This document shows, in pieces, positions 11,121 to 23,719 of a stretch of DNA of 64,000 nucleotides (position 1 is its first letter; every line of letters begins with the position of its first letter). Made by a program: the position numbers and the translations under genes. The DNA is from Hyperoodon ampullatus (taxonomy: Eukaryota > Chordata > Mammalia > Artiodactyla > Ziphiidae), in the NCBI GenBank assembly GCA_949752795.1, contig OX457058.1:153894353-153958352 (forward strand). The letters are read 5' to 3'. The notes under the pieces are model-generated. The model worked only from the letters and a program-made list of their open reading frames with translations, was not told where the DNA came from and ran no database searches.

Positions 11121-12084
11121 CTAAGAAGCCCAATCCAACTCATTGAGATGCCTTGGCCAGTAGCAAAGCCTATAGCCCTTCCTCAAAGTGGGAAAAAGAG
11201 GAAGGGAATGGAAAGGGAGGCTGAGCTGAAATAGTCTTTCCTGGTTAGGTGTTCAGTTTTAGAGACTTTTTGGCAGCTGGGAATGCAAGGATAGCACAGC
11301 CCTACTGAAATGTCCTTGGAGACATGGTGCCTTGGGTGAGAAGGGTCCAGAGGAGAGAGCAGCAGAAGAGCAGACACTTCCTTAATAAACAGAAGGCCAG
11401 GGTCTCATCACCCAGTACCATCTTAACCCATCCTGGAGCAGCTGGCACAAGCCCTGGAATATTAGGTGGCATGTGTGTTTGTCCACCTGCAAGGCTCTCT
11501 CAGCTTATAGTGAGTCAGGAGTGAGGCACTCTTCACCATTATGATATGGCACCAGGGTAAGAGGCAGCCCGAGATACCTGTCCTCTCAGAGGCAGCAAGG
11601 TGAGCTCACCTGTCACCCAGGACCTCCTGCCAGACAAGTGGCTGAAGGGAGCTCAGATCGTGCGTGGGGTGTAGATGAGTGTTTAGGCAGGGCAGTCTGC
11701 TGGTCTGGGGTGTCCATCAGCGTGTCCACGTGACCCACAGCCCCTGGGCCCTCAGGAGCCCAGAGTACTCCTATCAACTTTTGTGTGGTTTGTTCCTCTT
11801 TCTGGAGATGGGTCAGCTATAGTTTGGTAGAACTTATAGGTAGAGAGTCAACACCTAAGTCTCCTGGAAGGAACACTGGTTAGACAAAAGTACTGCATAA
11901 AATAGGTTTAGTGCATGCTCCCCAGACCTGGTAGGTAGTCAGAATCATTAGAGGAGCATTGCAAAATTATCCATTCCTGTACATCTCCCCTATTGACTTA
12001 GAACCTCGAAGTGGGTAAGTCCTTAAGGTCTGTGTAGTTCAGAGGCTTTCAGGGCATTCTGACAATCATACAGGGTAGGGGGTC

Positions 12085-12325
12085 TCAAGTTCAGGGCAAA
12101 GGAGATAGGACTTAGAGATTAAGGTTCAGATCCTCCCTCAGACCTTTTCTGGCTGTGTGGCCCTGAGAAAGTCACCTGACCTTTCTGAGCCTCAGTTTTC
12201 ACATGGGAGTAATAATAATCATCATGTGTTCTCCTTCCCTCAATTTTGTTACACAGATCAAATGACATATGGAAATAGCTTTGTAAACTGTAAAGCATTG
12301 CACACATCCTTAATAAATCAAGGAC
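12085..12325 (+). mobile_element. MIR element
   Basis: Long copy: 'ctggctgtgtggccctgaga', 'ctgagcctcagttttcacat', 'gtaaactgtaaagcattgca'. Confidence 0.8.
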
Positions 12326-12559
12326 ATTAAATTGGGTGTGTGGGGGGGTGCGGGTTTCTAGGTAAGGGGAAGAGAAGAGTCTTGACCATGACAGCTTTGC
12401 AGCGTCTAGGACAGCAGCTCTGCAGAGGAGGCAGGAGAAGGACACAGGCTCAGAACCTCTCCCTCTCTGCCTTGTCTGAGCCTTTCCTGTGGGAAGAGAA
12501 ATGTGACGGGGCAGCACCTGGGACAGGCTGGGGGCCAGGTGCAGGGCCACGCTTTTCTG

Positions 12560-12790
12560 AGCTTTAACCGGTTATTTTTAGTGCCTGGGATAAAAGAAAG
12601 AAACTTAAAACTGCCGCCCCCCGCGCTGCCACCCCTGCACACTCTGCTATTTTTACTTCCGAAAGGCTGGGATCTCATCCAGCTTAGGGAGGGCGACCGA
12701 GGAGAAAGGGGGGGAGTTGGAGGGAAGCAGGAATTATTTTACTTCCATTAAGAAAAAAGTCAGAAGCCTGATCTTATCAAGTCAGCGAAT
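12560..12790 (+). promoter_or_regulatory. Repeat-free intronic block with two MEF2-like boxes (candidate only)
   Basis: The stretch contains 'gttatttttagt' near 12570 and 'ctatttttac' near 12647, both close to the MEF2 consensus YTA(W)4TAR, plus GATA-like 'gggataaa'. It carries no recognisable repeat. A regulatory role is inference only. Confidence 0.25.
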
Positions 12791-13049
12791 GGACATCTGA
12801 TCCAGGACGCGGCAGCCGCAGGCTCTGGCTGCTCTGACGTGCCTGCAGTGTGGATAGGTCAGTAGATGGGGCAGGGGCTTGGGGGAGCCCCATCCCGCTC
12901 CCCGCAGGCAGTTTCATCCCCAGAGCAGCCCAGCAGCTTCTGTGCTCTTTCCTGTGCCCTGAGCTGGGAAGTGGGATTGGACACTGCAGATACAGGGGCA
13001 CCAGCCTAGTGATGAGACTGCTGGGGGTTGGGGGCTATATGGCTGCAGC

Positions 13050-13165
13050 CGAGCATATTCAAGAGAGTACCTGTGTTGGCGCTGTGTGCCCCTGGGCACA
13101 ATATTCAACCTCTCTGAACCTTAGTTTCTTGAGAGTTTTGTTTAACACATCTGACCTACGGTAGT
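13050..13165 (+). mobile_element. MIR fragment
   Basis: 'gctgtgtgcccctgggcaca' and 'aacctctctgaaccttagtt'. Confidence 0.7.
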
Positions 13166-13490
13166 TATAACTAAGGGGGTGTGTTTCTGTCTCTTCCCAT
13201 GAAGAAAGCTAGCAGTTCAAGGCAGACACTACCACTTTCATAGGCAGATGAAAGGAAAGAGACTACTCTTGAGGGCCTACTGTGTACTGAGCACATTACT
13301 ATGTTTCATACATTTTATGTTATTTAATTCCACTAATCAGAGAAAAGTGAAGTATTTTTTAAAATCTTTTAATAGCTTTATTGAGATATAATTCACCCAT
13401 TTAAACTGTACAATTCAGTGGTTTTAGGTATATTACATTGTTTTTTTAATTGTGGCAAAACATATTCAACAAAATTCACCTTTTAAAAAC

Positions 13491-13612
13491 TTTTTTTTTT
13501 TTTCCGGCCGAGCTGTGTGACTGTGGGATCCTAGTTCCCCAACCAGGGATTGAACCTGGGCCACGGCAGTGAAAGTGCTGAGTCCTAATCACTGGACCGC
13601 CAGGGAATTCCC
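13491..13612 (-). mobile_element. Older CHR-type SINE, short form
   Basis: Antisense copy: T run, 'ccaaccagggattgaacctg', 'ggaccgccagggaattccct'. Nested in the L1. Confidence 0.92.
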
Positions 13613-13984
13613 TAAAAATCATTTTTAAGTGTACATAAAATTCAGTGGCATTAAGCACGTTCAGTGTTTTGCAACCATCACCACTACCTGTTTCCAACAC
13701 TTCTTCATCATCCCAAATAGAAACTATACTGTAACTCCCCTTTCTCCCCTACCCCCAGCCCCTGGGATCCTCCAATCTACTTTCTGTCTATTCGAGTTAT
13801 TTCTTATAAATGAAATCCCACAACATCTCTCCTTTTGTGTCTGGCTTATTTCACTTAGCATAATGTTTTCAAGGTTCATCCATGCCATACCATGTATCAG
13901 AACTTCATTCTTTTTTCTTCATGACTGAATAATATTCCATTGTACGTATAATTCCGCATTGTGTGTCGATGGATACTTAGGTTG

Positions 13985-14157
13985 GGGAATTCCCTGGCGG
14001 TCCAGTGGTTAGGACTTGGCACTTTCACCGCCAGGGCCTGGGTTCGATCTCTGGTCGGGGAACTAAGATCCCACAAGCCACACAGCTCAGCCAAAAAAAC
14101 CTTAAAATTAAAAAAAGGTTTTTTTAATTTAAAAAGGACCTTTGAAAATAAAAGAAA
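13985..14157 (+). mobile_element. Older CHR-type SINE, short form
   Basis: Sense copy 'gaattccctggcggtccagt' to 'acagctcagccaaaaaaac'. The 14-bp duplication 'ggatacttaggttg' (13971-13984) and 'ggatacttgggttg' (14158-14171) shows insertion into the L1. Confidence 0.93.
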
Positions 14158-14577
14158 GGATACTTGGGTTGCTTCTACCTTTTGGCTATTGGGAATAATA
14201 CCGCCATGAACATTTGCAGATGAGTATCTGTTCGAGGTCCTGATTTCAATTCTTTTGAGTATAGACCTAGGAGTGGAATCGCCAGGTTACATTTCCACAA
14301 GTAGTTAAACAAATTTTTCATTAACCTTTTACATTTTGATATAATTGTAGATTCATATGCAGTTGTAAGAAATAATACAGAGAGATCTCATGTACCCTTT
14401 ACCCAGTTACTCCCAATGGTAACATCTTGCTAAACTATAGTACAATATCTCAGCCAGAATATTTGCTTTGATGCAGTCAAGATACGGAACAGTTTCAAGG
14501 GTGAAGTATTGATATTTTTAATCATAATTATATTGGCTAACATTTATTGAGCATTCACTACGTATTCATGACACACT

Positions 14578-14807
14578 TTTTTTTTTTTTTTTTTTGCTTT
14601 TTTTTTTTTTTTTTTGCGGTATGTGGGCCTCTCACTGTTGTGGCCTCTCCCGTTGCGGAGCACAGGCTCCGGACGCACAGGCTCAGCGGCCATGGCTTAC
14701 GGGCCCAGCCGCTCCACGGCATGTGGGATCCTCCCGGACCGGGGCACGAACCTGCGTCCCCTGCATCGGCAGGCAGACTCTCAACCACCGCGCCACCAGG
14801 GAAGCCC
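14578..14807 (-). mobile_element. Young CHR-type SINE with interrupted tail
   Basis: Antisense full-length copy. The T run is broken by GC (T-run, GC, T-run), so the A tail carries an internal interruption. Target-site duplication 'catgacacactt' on both sides. Confidence 0.95.
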
Positions 14808-15199
14808 ATGACACACTTATGAATACTTAAATTTTGGTCTGCACATTTTAAAAGATGAAACAGTGTTGAACTGTAGTTAAAACAAAGGATAAGTATTTAT
14901 TATAGTATTTGGAGCTCTGGTATACTTTACATGAGAATATTATTGATGCTTTTTTAAATTCAGAAAGTATCAATAAGATGATATAATCTAATAATCCTGG
15001 ACAGCAATTTTAAGTTAATTAGTATTTTAATATGCTCCCTGAGCCTACTTTTTTAGATATTTCACTAATATAAGAACACAAACAATAAGGCAACTCTTAT
15101 TTCAGGTTCAAGTCCCTGCCTTTATTTTTTTCCATTTGCTGTTTGTAAGACTTAAGCATTCTAATTTAAAAAGTAATTGCCCATTTTATCAGCGAAAAT

Positions 15200-15615
15200 T
15201 GCTTTCTGCTGCAAGTTACAGAGAACTTGACTGCTAGTGGCTTAAGCATCGATAAATGAGATTGATTGCCCCACCTAAGAAGAAGACCAGAAATGGCCAA
15301 TTGCACAGGCTTCTCAGCCACAGCATCAAGGGCTCAGGCTCTGCCTTTCTTCTCTGGTGTTCTTTGGTGTCCTCACATAGCTGCCTCATTGTTACAAGGT
15401 GGTTGCCACAGCTCTAGGCTTCATCTTCCAGGTCAGGGCAGAAGAAGGGCAAAAAGAGCTGCACCAACTATGTCTGTCTCTTTTATCAGAAAAGCAAAAC
15501 CATTCCCAGAAGCCCCCACCATGGACTTCACCTTACATCCCATTGGCCAGAACCAGGTCATATGACCAGCCTTGGTTACCTGGGAAAGTGGGGAACAGGA
15601 ATGCTGGGACTGGCT
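15200..15615. mobile_element. Ancient interspersed repeat, family not assigned
   Basis: 'gcaagttacagagaacttga', 'agtggcttaagcatcgataa' and 'cccattggccagaaccaggt' have the style of an old dispersed repeat. 40500-40935 looks like a relative. Longest frame 99 codons, no coding features. Confidence 0.4.
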
Positions 15616-15811
15616 AGGGCTCTCTACGAAGAAAGCCCTATGTGCCTATGAAGGAAATCCAGTCTCTGTTAGCATGGAAGAGGGGGAATGGAATGAAATT
15701 GGGTAGGAAACTAATAATGTCTGCCAGATCCAACTGTTAGTATTTGGTGATCCACTTCTAAAGGATTTATGATACAACATCTTGCTGTATTACCTATTGG
15801 GGAGGGGCTGC

Positions 15812-16138
15812 TTTTTTTTCGATAAATGTATTTATTTTATTTATTTATTTTTGGCTGCTTTAGGTCTTCATTGCTGCACACGGGCTTTCTCTAGTTGCAA
15901 CAAGTGGGGGCTACTCTTTGCTGCGGTATGCAGGCTTCTCATTGCGGTGGCTTCTCTTGTTGTGGAGCACGGGCTCTAGGCACTCGGGCTTCAGTAGCTG
16001 TGGCACGCAGGCTCAGTAGTTGTGGCGCACAGGTTTGGTTGTTCCGTGGCATGTGGGATCTTCCTGGACCAGGGCTCGAACCCGTGTCCCCTGCATTGGC
16101 AGGCGGATTCTTAACCACTGTACCACCAGGGAAGTCCC
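15812..16138 (-). mobile_element. Long CHR-type SINE (two internal units)
   Basis: Antisense: 'tttatttttggctgctttag', 'gctttctctagttgcaacaa', ending 'ccactgtaccaccagggaag'. The internal 'cagtagttgtggc...' unit is present twice here. Confidence 0.92.
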
Positions 16139-17554
16139 CAGAAAAACACACATTGGCAGATAATAAGTATAAACATAGACCAATGTCTGTTTAGGCAGAG
16201 TGCAAAGGAATTCAGACCTCTGTCCACTGTCTCTGCCCTTGAGGGGCTGACCTTTCTCGCATCAGGTCGCATCAATACAGACAAATGTGTGGAAGGTGAG
16301 GAGGTGGCTGGCCTAAAACACTGTACAAATGTAGAACATAAAGGGTACTTGAGCATAGAAGGTGGATGCCCAAGGATGTTCAAGTCCATAAAGGGTTGTC
16401 TTATGGAAGTGAGGTGGTCTTGCTGGATGGGATGCAGGGTAAGGAGTGATCTGGAGAAAGAATTCAGCTCAATACAAGGAGAAAGTTTCATGAGGAATAG
16501 GCTGCCTTGAGAGAGTGAATTTCTGGAGGCTGGAGAGACAAATGGAAGCTGGAGCAAGGATCAGACCCTGAGATTCTTTTGTTTCTTAACTCTGAAGAGC
16601 TTCATTTTAACTAGGCACGTCATTTTACTCAGACACTTGATTACTGCCCGCAGACTGTGTGCTGAGCTTGGGCTGCAACTATAAATGAAAGTCCTTGTCC
16701 AGAAGTTGCCCACAGTCCACCAGGGAGATGGGCACATAGTGTATGATGGTGAAGAGTTGTTTTGACCTTGGTTGCTGTAAAGAGGAAGAACAAAGGGAGC
16801 CCAAGAATGGCGTGGCCAGCTCTGCCAGGGGAGTCTGGAGAGGTTTCCCAGTAGAGATAATAGTTGAACGGGGCCTTCAAGGGTACCTTTGATGGTATGG
16901 GCAGCTTAGGTGGGGGCCCGTCTGCCCAAGCCCAGCGTGGGTCTATGCCCCAGGATCCCTCTACCCTAAGTGGTCTTTGATAAACCCTGACTGTGGGGCA
17001 GTGTAGGGGGGAAGGGAGAACTCAGAAAATGGGGCAGACCTGGGCCCTGCCCTCCAAGAGCCCACTGAATTGGAGGTGGCATGTGAAGTGCCAGGTGGGT
17101 GTCAGAGCACAGAGCCATGGGAGTGATGCCCTCACCCGGCTACTGAAACCACTTCCCAATTTACCAATAATTTTTCCACTATGATGTCATTTGTCACAAA
17201 AGCCACATGCGGTGAGCAGAGTTGTTACTACCATTGCCTCCTCCCCTGTATCCCAGACCAAGGCCACGAGCGCCAGCTTGGCTAAGGCCACACAACTCAT
17301 AAGGGACCTTGATCACTGGATCCTGTGGGCTTGAGTGACTTGGGTTTGTGTTCAGAGTAGGACTTGGAAAGCAGACAGGAGGCAAGGAGAACAAACACAC
17401 CTCATACCGGGTATCAATTTGTGCATAATCAAACGCAGCAGGCTACTTTTTTTTTTAAACAGAATAACCTGTTAATTGATACACTTATTGATTGGAGCTA
17501 TTGACCATTGTGCTATAAAGATCTGGTGGAGAAAATTTAGAGAGTTTATACCTG

Positions 17555-17765
17555 CTGTGCCCTGGGAAGTCATACCCTGGAATGGCAAAGAGCTTGGATA
17601 TTGGCTCATTTATTGGGCAAATTGCTAAATCTCTGTGAGTCTCAATTTTTCTCGTTTGTAAAATGGGGATAATAGCACCTGCTTTATATGCTGTGGCTTA
17701 AATAAGGCAGCACATACAGAAAGTCCTCCATAAGTTAGGCCGTTCTCATTATTTCATTATCAATG
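17555..17765 (+). mobile_element. MIR element
   Basis: 'gagtctcaatttttctcgtt' and 'tgtaaaatggggataatagc' in MIR order. Confidence 0.8.
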
Positions 17766-19960
17766 TGACTTACCAGAGGGCTGTATGCAGCACAGGGGAA
17801 GAGTAATAATAATGATGACAGCGATCATAGTAACAGCTCACATTTTCTAAGCATACACATGGCACATTGGGTGCCACGACAGTCCCTGGAGTAGCATGGT
17901 GAGCAGCCTCTGGCTGTAAGGGGCACCTAGTTGTTAGGGGAAGCCCGGTGTGTTATTGGAGCCCAGGAAGAAGCACCCAGCCTGGGTGGAGGCATATCCA
18001 TTCCTGTATGTGTCAAGACTTTCTTGAACACCCATGAAGAGCCAGGCCCTGTATCAGGACAGAGAGTATTTCACATGGATGCTGTGACAGAGGTGGCATC
18101 TGCCCATCTTCTCGCCTTGCTGAAGGATGGGCACCTCTTTTTACTTTTGTGGAGCAGTTCACTCTCCTGCTGACATCTGTCTGGGATCAGGCAGCCTGGG
18201 TGGGAGGGGGAAGCTCATGAGACTGGCATCTAGCAGACAAAGTCAGTGAAGCGGGGAAGGGGCTCATCTTGGACTCCAAGTCAGACCCTGGCACATAGTA
18301 GGTGCTCAGGAAACTGGGGTCCTCACGGTCCTTTATGCCTGATGCTTGGCATTTTCACTCTTGGTCTTGCCAGCTTTCCAGGGGGAGAAGCTTGGTGGAG
18401 GGTTTGACTCGCCTCGGGTGTAGTAGGCAGGGCTGAGCTGCTTTGTGGCTGTGTCACTGGGTGGGGTCAAGAAAACTCTTCCAAACGGGGAACTTCTCCC
18501 TAAAAACCTTTTCCGCAAAGGGAGGAACTGTCCTCCTTCCTGCCCTTATGTGCCTGCTCCTTCTACCCTCACAGAAGGGGCCGGGAGGGGTGGGCCAGAG
18601 TCCCATCAGCACGTGAGTTTGGTCTTGTGCTGGATGGGATTCAGCTGCCCCTTTAAGGTCCGAGGTGCTGATGGACGTGGATTATACAGCCACATCCACT
18701 GGGAAGCTGTGGTCATTATTGACTTTCTTCCTGAGAACGCCTCCAAAATAAACTTGCCTACGTTCATGTCCTTATCTCAGTGTCTTGTCCCAGAGAACCC
18801 ACTATAGAGGTGGTCAGTTGCAACCCATTCTGACTCTCGAAGCAGACGGAGAGTTCATTGCAAGCCCGTCAGGTGGCTCAAGGACCACACTTAGCCAGAC
18901 AAGGACCAAGGGAAGCCCCCGAGAGCCCAGGCACGGGAGATGCAGTAATCAGGAGAGTCTGGCCCAGGGCTGCCCACACCTCTGCGGCTGAGAGCACTAC
19001 TGCTACCCTGCCCAGTAAGATGACTCACAACAGGGGAATTGCCTTGAAATAGGAAGCAGGGGTGGGATGCTGGGTAGACCCTTTGTTGGGAAAAAAGTTC
19101 ACTACAACCATGTTCAGCATCAAATACAAAAGTGCCAGGTTGTGGGGTAAAAAGGATGCTGCTGATGAAAGGCCGAGCATTGATTGGCCCCCAAAAGACA
19201 GTCCCCTCAGGCATCCTGGCTGGGTGTGCTTACCGCATCCTCCTGGCCCTCTGAGCACCCCCGTGGGCTAGGAAGATGGAAGAAGGTAGGACCGGCAGGA
19301 GGAAGTGCCGGGGAAAGACAGGGCCCCGAAGATCAACTGACTGGGGCTCTGTGCCCATCATGCTGTTGACCTTTGGGGAAAGGAGGAGGAGTTGAAGCCA
19401 CCGAGCTTGCTCCCTCTGGGGACTCTGGCTCTGTCTCTGACTTCTTATGTGTTTAGGTCAAGGTCCATTTCATGGTAAGGAAAGGAGAGCCGCCCTGCTT
19501 TCTGTGTTAGTTCTCACTTGGAGCTCAGTCGATGGGTCCCATCCATCTTTTCATGTCAGGTCACATAGGTTGGTGGCCACACACAGGCTTCTGTAGCCTT
19601 GGGTGAGGAACCCCCTGGAGGTCCTGTCCGCCCTGCCTGCTGGTTGGGTTGTCAAATGGTACCAACAGCTCTGTCCAGACAGCAGGAGCTGTGGGTGGGC
19701 AGGACTCTTGAAGGTGGTACGGACCCAGTGTCTCCCTAGGATAGGGCCTCACTCTGGAAATGGATGTCAGGGTGGAATGGCCACAGCTGCTTTTGTACCT
19801 GCTGCTGAGAGCCTTCCGGGCACTGGTGTTCCTGGTGTGGCCAGGACAAACAGCATCCTCATCCCGTGGGGCATTTGTATAGACAGACAGAACTGAATCC
19901 TAGAATCTCTGAGGGAGGGATCCAGAAATTGACATTTGTAACGAGTGCCAATCTAGATGC

Positions 19961-20176
19961 TTTTTTTTTTTTTTTTTTTTTTTTGTGGTACGCGGGCCTC
20001 TCACTGTTGTGGCCTCCCCCGTTGCGGAGCACAGGCTCCGGACGCGCAGGCTCAGCGGCCATGGCTCACAGGCCCAGCCGCTCCGCGGCATGTGGGATCT
20101 TCCCGGACTGGGGCACGAACCCGTGTCCCCTGCATCGGCAGGCGGACTCTCAACCACTGCGCCACCAGGGAAGCCC
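19961..20176 (-). mobile_element. Young CHR-type SINE
   Basis: Antisense full-length copy after a 24-base T run. Target-site duplication 'ctagatgcttttt' on both sides. It ends about 480 bp upstream of the 20657 exon. Confidence 0.96.
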
Positions 20177-20514
20177 CTAGATGCTTTTTATGTGAGAAGT
20201 TTGCAAATCTTTGTTATAGCTCTTTGGAGGGGCCGCCCATGGCAGGGATTCCTTTCCTCTCTTGGTAAGCTAACTCAGTCCTGCCTGGATTCACAGCACA
20301 TCTAAAATGGTGTGTCTTCTTTCCCCAGCCGTCGGAGGAGTGTGTTTGTTGTGCTTTGTCTTTTGGAGACAGAAAGACTCAAGAGCTGAAGGTTGCTTGG
20401 GATGGATTTCAGGAGGATGTTGACTCCAGAGAGGCAGGACCAGGCCTAGGGCAACCCGGATGGGCCATTACTGTGAAGACAATTATCTTAGGATTGTTCA
20501 ATCACCTGGCCTGA

Positions 20515-20871
<357 letters not shown>

Positions 20872-21164
20872 TGAGGGTCACGGGGAGGGGCATCAGTGTC
20901 TGGCATTGGTATCGGGTACTTCAGGCTTCATTCAGAAGACCTTTCCTTTGGCATTTACAGAATGTAGCTCCAAATGCAGCATGATCCTAAGAAGGCACGA
21001 GCCCAGCATCCAGAACCTGTCCCCTCACCTCCCACTCGAATCACATTCATCTCAAGAGAATTCACCAGGCAACTTCCCTTGTTGGGATATTTCCCAAGAG
21101 CCCAAATCATCACTGCCAGCAACTCTGTGGAGTCAGAAAGAGAGGAGGGTGGTAGGGAAGGGAA

Positions 21165-21380
21165 GGACTGGGAGTTTGGAGTTAGCAGATGCAGACTATT
21201 ACATAGAGAATGGATGGACACCAAGGTCCTACTGTATAGCACAGGGAACTATAGTCAATGTTCTGGGATAAACCATAATGGAAAAGAATATTAAAAAGAA
21301 TGTATATGTGTATAACTGAGTCACTTTGCTGTATAGCAGAAATTAACACATCGTAAATCAACTATCACCAATAAAATAGA
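21165..21380 (+). mobile_element. 5'-truncated L1 3' end (sense)
   Basis: Typical whale/artiodactyl L1 3' end: 'ggtcctactgtatagcacag', 'aaccataatggaaaagaata', 'ctgagtcactttgctgtata' and 'taaatcaactatcaccaata'. It runs into the GAAA repeat at 21380 instead of a clean A tail. Confidence 0.9.
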
Positions 21381-21490
21381 AGGAAAGAAAGAAAGAAAGA
21401 AAGAAGAAAGAAAGAGAAAGAAAGAAAGAGAAAGAAAGAGGGAGGGAGGAAAGGAAGGAAGCGAGGGAGGGAGGGAGGAATGGAGGGGGG
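21380..21490. repeat. (GAAA)n/(GGGA)n purine tract
   Basis: About 110 bp of pure A/G on the + strand, starting as GAAA units, continuing as GGAA, and ending 'cgagggagggagggaggaat' and a G6 run. Probably grew from the A-rich tail of the preceding L1. It ends 127 bp upstream of the next exon. Confidence 0.95.
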
Positions 21491-21617
21491 TTTTTAGCCA
21501 TGTTTGAGCTTCTGGGGCTCCTCGGAACCCGACTTTTCTTCCTGAGCCATCTCAGGTTCCACCTTGGCCCCTTTCCTCTTTTCCCAGGCATTTACATTCT
21601 CCCTTTTGTTGTTGCAG

Positions 21618-21779
21618 TGACTAAAATCGTCTCCTACCTGCTGGTGGCTGAGCCAGACAAACTCTACGCCATGCCACCCCCTGGCATGCCGGAGGGCGAC
21701 ATCAAGGCTCTGACCACGCTCTGTGATCTGGCAGACAGGGAGCTCGTGGTCATTATTGGCTGGGCCAAGCACATCCCAG
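21618..21779 (+). CDS. ESRRB: Estrogen-related receptor beta, first ligand-binding-domain exon
   Basis: This 162-bp exon lies between acceptor 'gttgcag' and donor GTGAGT (21780). It completes the split leucine codon and then encodes about residues 210-262, from [20 protein letters not shown] through [20 protein letters not shown] to GWAKHIP. These are the hinge end and helices 1 to 3 of the ligand-binding fold. [18 protein letters not shown] is the conserved steroid-receptor-like helix 3 block, which lines the ligand pocket and part of the coactivator groove. [19 protein letters not shown] fits ERRbeta, not ERRgamma. The final G (21779) begins the glycine codon completed by the next exon. Confidence 0.97.
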
Positions 21780-22169
21780 GTGAGTCCCATAGGACTGGGG
21801 GAGAGTGTAGTCAGAGGCTCACAGCCGCTCCCCCGTGGCTCTGGTTCTGATGCATGGGAGCCCGTGACCCAGGAGCCCTATGGAATCTTGGCAAGACTAT
21901 TTTTCTCTGGCCTCCTTTCTCTCTTTGTGGGATTGGAGGTGAGCCGTTGTTTGGAAGGTCCAGTGATGTTCCTGAACTGCTGGGGGCTCTTCAGAACGGA
22001 TTATCATTCTAGCAGGGGTATGATTGCTTCTACAATAGGTAATAATCAGAGCAGTTTCTTTGAATCCTTAAAGGCCAAAGAACGGGGTTTTATCCTAAAT
22101 CTTCTTGGCAATATACTGGAAAACAACACAGAAGAAGGATTGACTCTCTAGTGTCCTAGTAGAGGCAGG

Positions 22170-22400
22170 TGAAGTGGAGTGGTTAAGAATATGCACTTTG
22201 GAATCAGACTGGGATTCAGGTTCTGGGTCTGCAACTTACTAGCTGTGTAACCCAAGGCAGGTCACCCGACCTCTCTGCAAACAGGAAGTACCAGCAGTAC
22301 CTCCTTCATGGGCTTTGATGTGGGGATGAAATGCGAGCATGTGTATGATGCTCTGGCACATCCTAATGTCAGCTGCATGCTCACCCTTGCCATTTGCCTG
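22170..22400 (+). mobile_element. MIR element
   Basis: Well preserved: 'gtggttaagaatatgcactt', 'gcaacttactagctgtgtaa', 'ggtcacccgacctctctgca'. Confidence 0.85.
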
Positions 22401-23464
22401 ATCTTAAGGGAGGCCTGTCTCTTAGTTTGGATTCTATGATTTTAAGATCATTTCTGGCATGAAAAGTACATGTTACAAATGTGTTTTGGGTGATCTGGAC
22501 TTCTCTTCATTGCATGTGGCCCCAAACCCCTCTTTCAGTCTTTTTCATTTTGGATAAAGGGAGGGAGCTGATTTTTAATTTCTTTTTGTAGACTCCGATA
22601 CCCACATATTCTGCATTACACCCTTCTTGGGGGGCTTTCTAGAGTCTGTGCAGTTTATTCCTTTGCGGTTCTAACAGCTTGGCTTATAGTGTCGGGGAGA
22701 CATCCTGTTCGTCTCTGGCAGTGACCTACCATGGACTCAGATTCTTCCTAACTTTGTAATGTGGGACAGTTTATCTTCCTGTCTTTAGATCCTTTTTGTG
22801 TTTGCCACAGGCTCTGAAAGATGAATACAGCATGCATGGTTATGTAGCAAAGGTGTCCGAAACTTTAGATGCCAAGGCCCACAGTTGATTGGGGCAAGTC
22901 AGAAAGTCCTTATATAAGATGTTATGGGCGCAGCTTACAGGAAGGAGCCTTCCTGTGGACAACAGCTCAGAGGGGGTGCTGGTGTCACTTAGCTGGCAGG
23001 AAGCCTAGAATTCCTTCCACAGGGACTCCCTGACTCACGGGTGGGCTCCCTGGGGATCTGGGCTGGAGCGCCCTTACTAAGGAGCTCAGCCTCTTGGGAT
23101 TACACACTCAGTAGTTTTTGAATCTGCCCTGCGCTGATTCAGCACCATTGTGGGGTCAGGCCACTGCTTAAGACACCTCAGCCTGGATTGCTCCACTAAC
23201 CCAGGGCCAAGTTAGGCACAGCTCCCCCTGCACACACCCCCTTCCCATCACACACTCCCCTTCCAGGCTGCATTGCAGCCACGGCTCAGGAGTGGCTCCT
23301 GGCGGGCCCGTGGGTCACTGCCTGCTTCTTCTACCACCTCGTGCCCACAGTAACCCCCAGGGGATAGAGTAGAACCAGGAGGCAGTGCCTCCCTTGTACC
23401 CATTTTCCTTCTCATCTCCCAGCCCCACCTCCCATCTCTGCCCAACCAAGAGGGCAGTGGGCAG

Positions 23465-23700
23465 AGCAGAATGGTTGCTGAGGGCACAGACTTTGGATTC
23501 AGGCAGACCTGGCCTCTCATCCCAGCTCTGTCCTTACTGGCTCTGTGCGAGGTGCTTCATTTTTCTGTGCGTCAGGGTCCCCACCTGTGAGTAGTAGAGC
23601 CTCCCTCACTGGGTTGCTGGGAGGACCTGGCTCGCTTAGCCCAGGCCCCGCACAGAGTGGGCACCTGATAAATGGCGGAGACTGTGACCGTGGTCGTTGT
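23465..23700 (+). mobile_element. MIR element
   Basis: 'agactttggattcaggcaga', 'gtcagggtccccacctgtga' and 'gtgggcacctgataaatggc' in MIR order. Confidence 0.8.
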
Positions 23701-23719
23701 CGTTGCTAATGGTATTAAA

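Larger units (their letters stand above)
13365..14500 (-). mobile_element. Ancient L1 (antisense), split by two short CHR SINEs
   Basis: Classic antisense L1M wording: 'tttattgagatataattcac', 'gcaaccatcaccactacctg', 'tggcttatttcacttagcat', 'tgactgaataatattccatt' and 'tacctaggagtggaatcgcc' type sequence. SINEs at 13491-13612 and 13985-14157 interrupt it. Coding frames are fully decayed. Confidence 0.85.
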
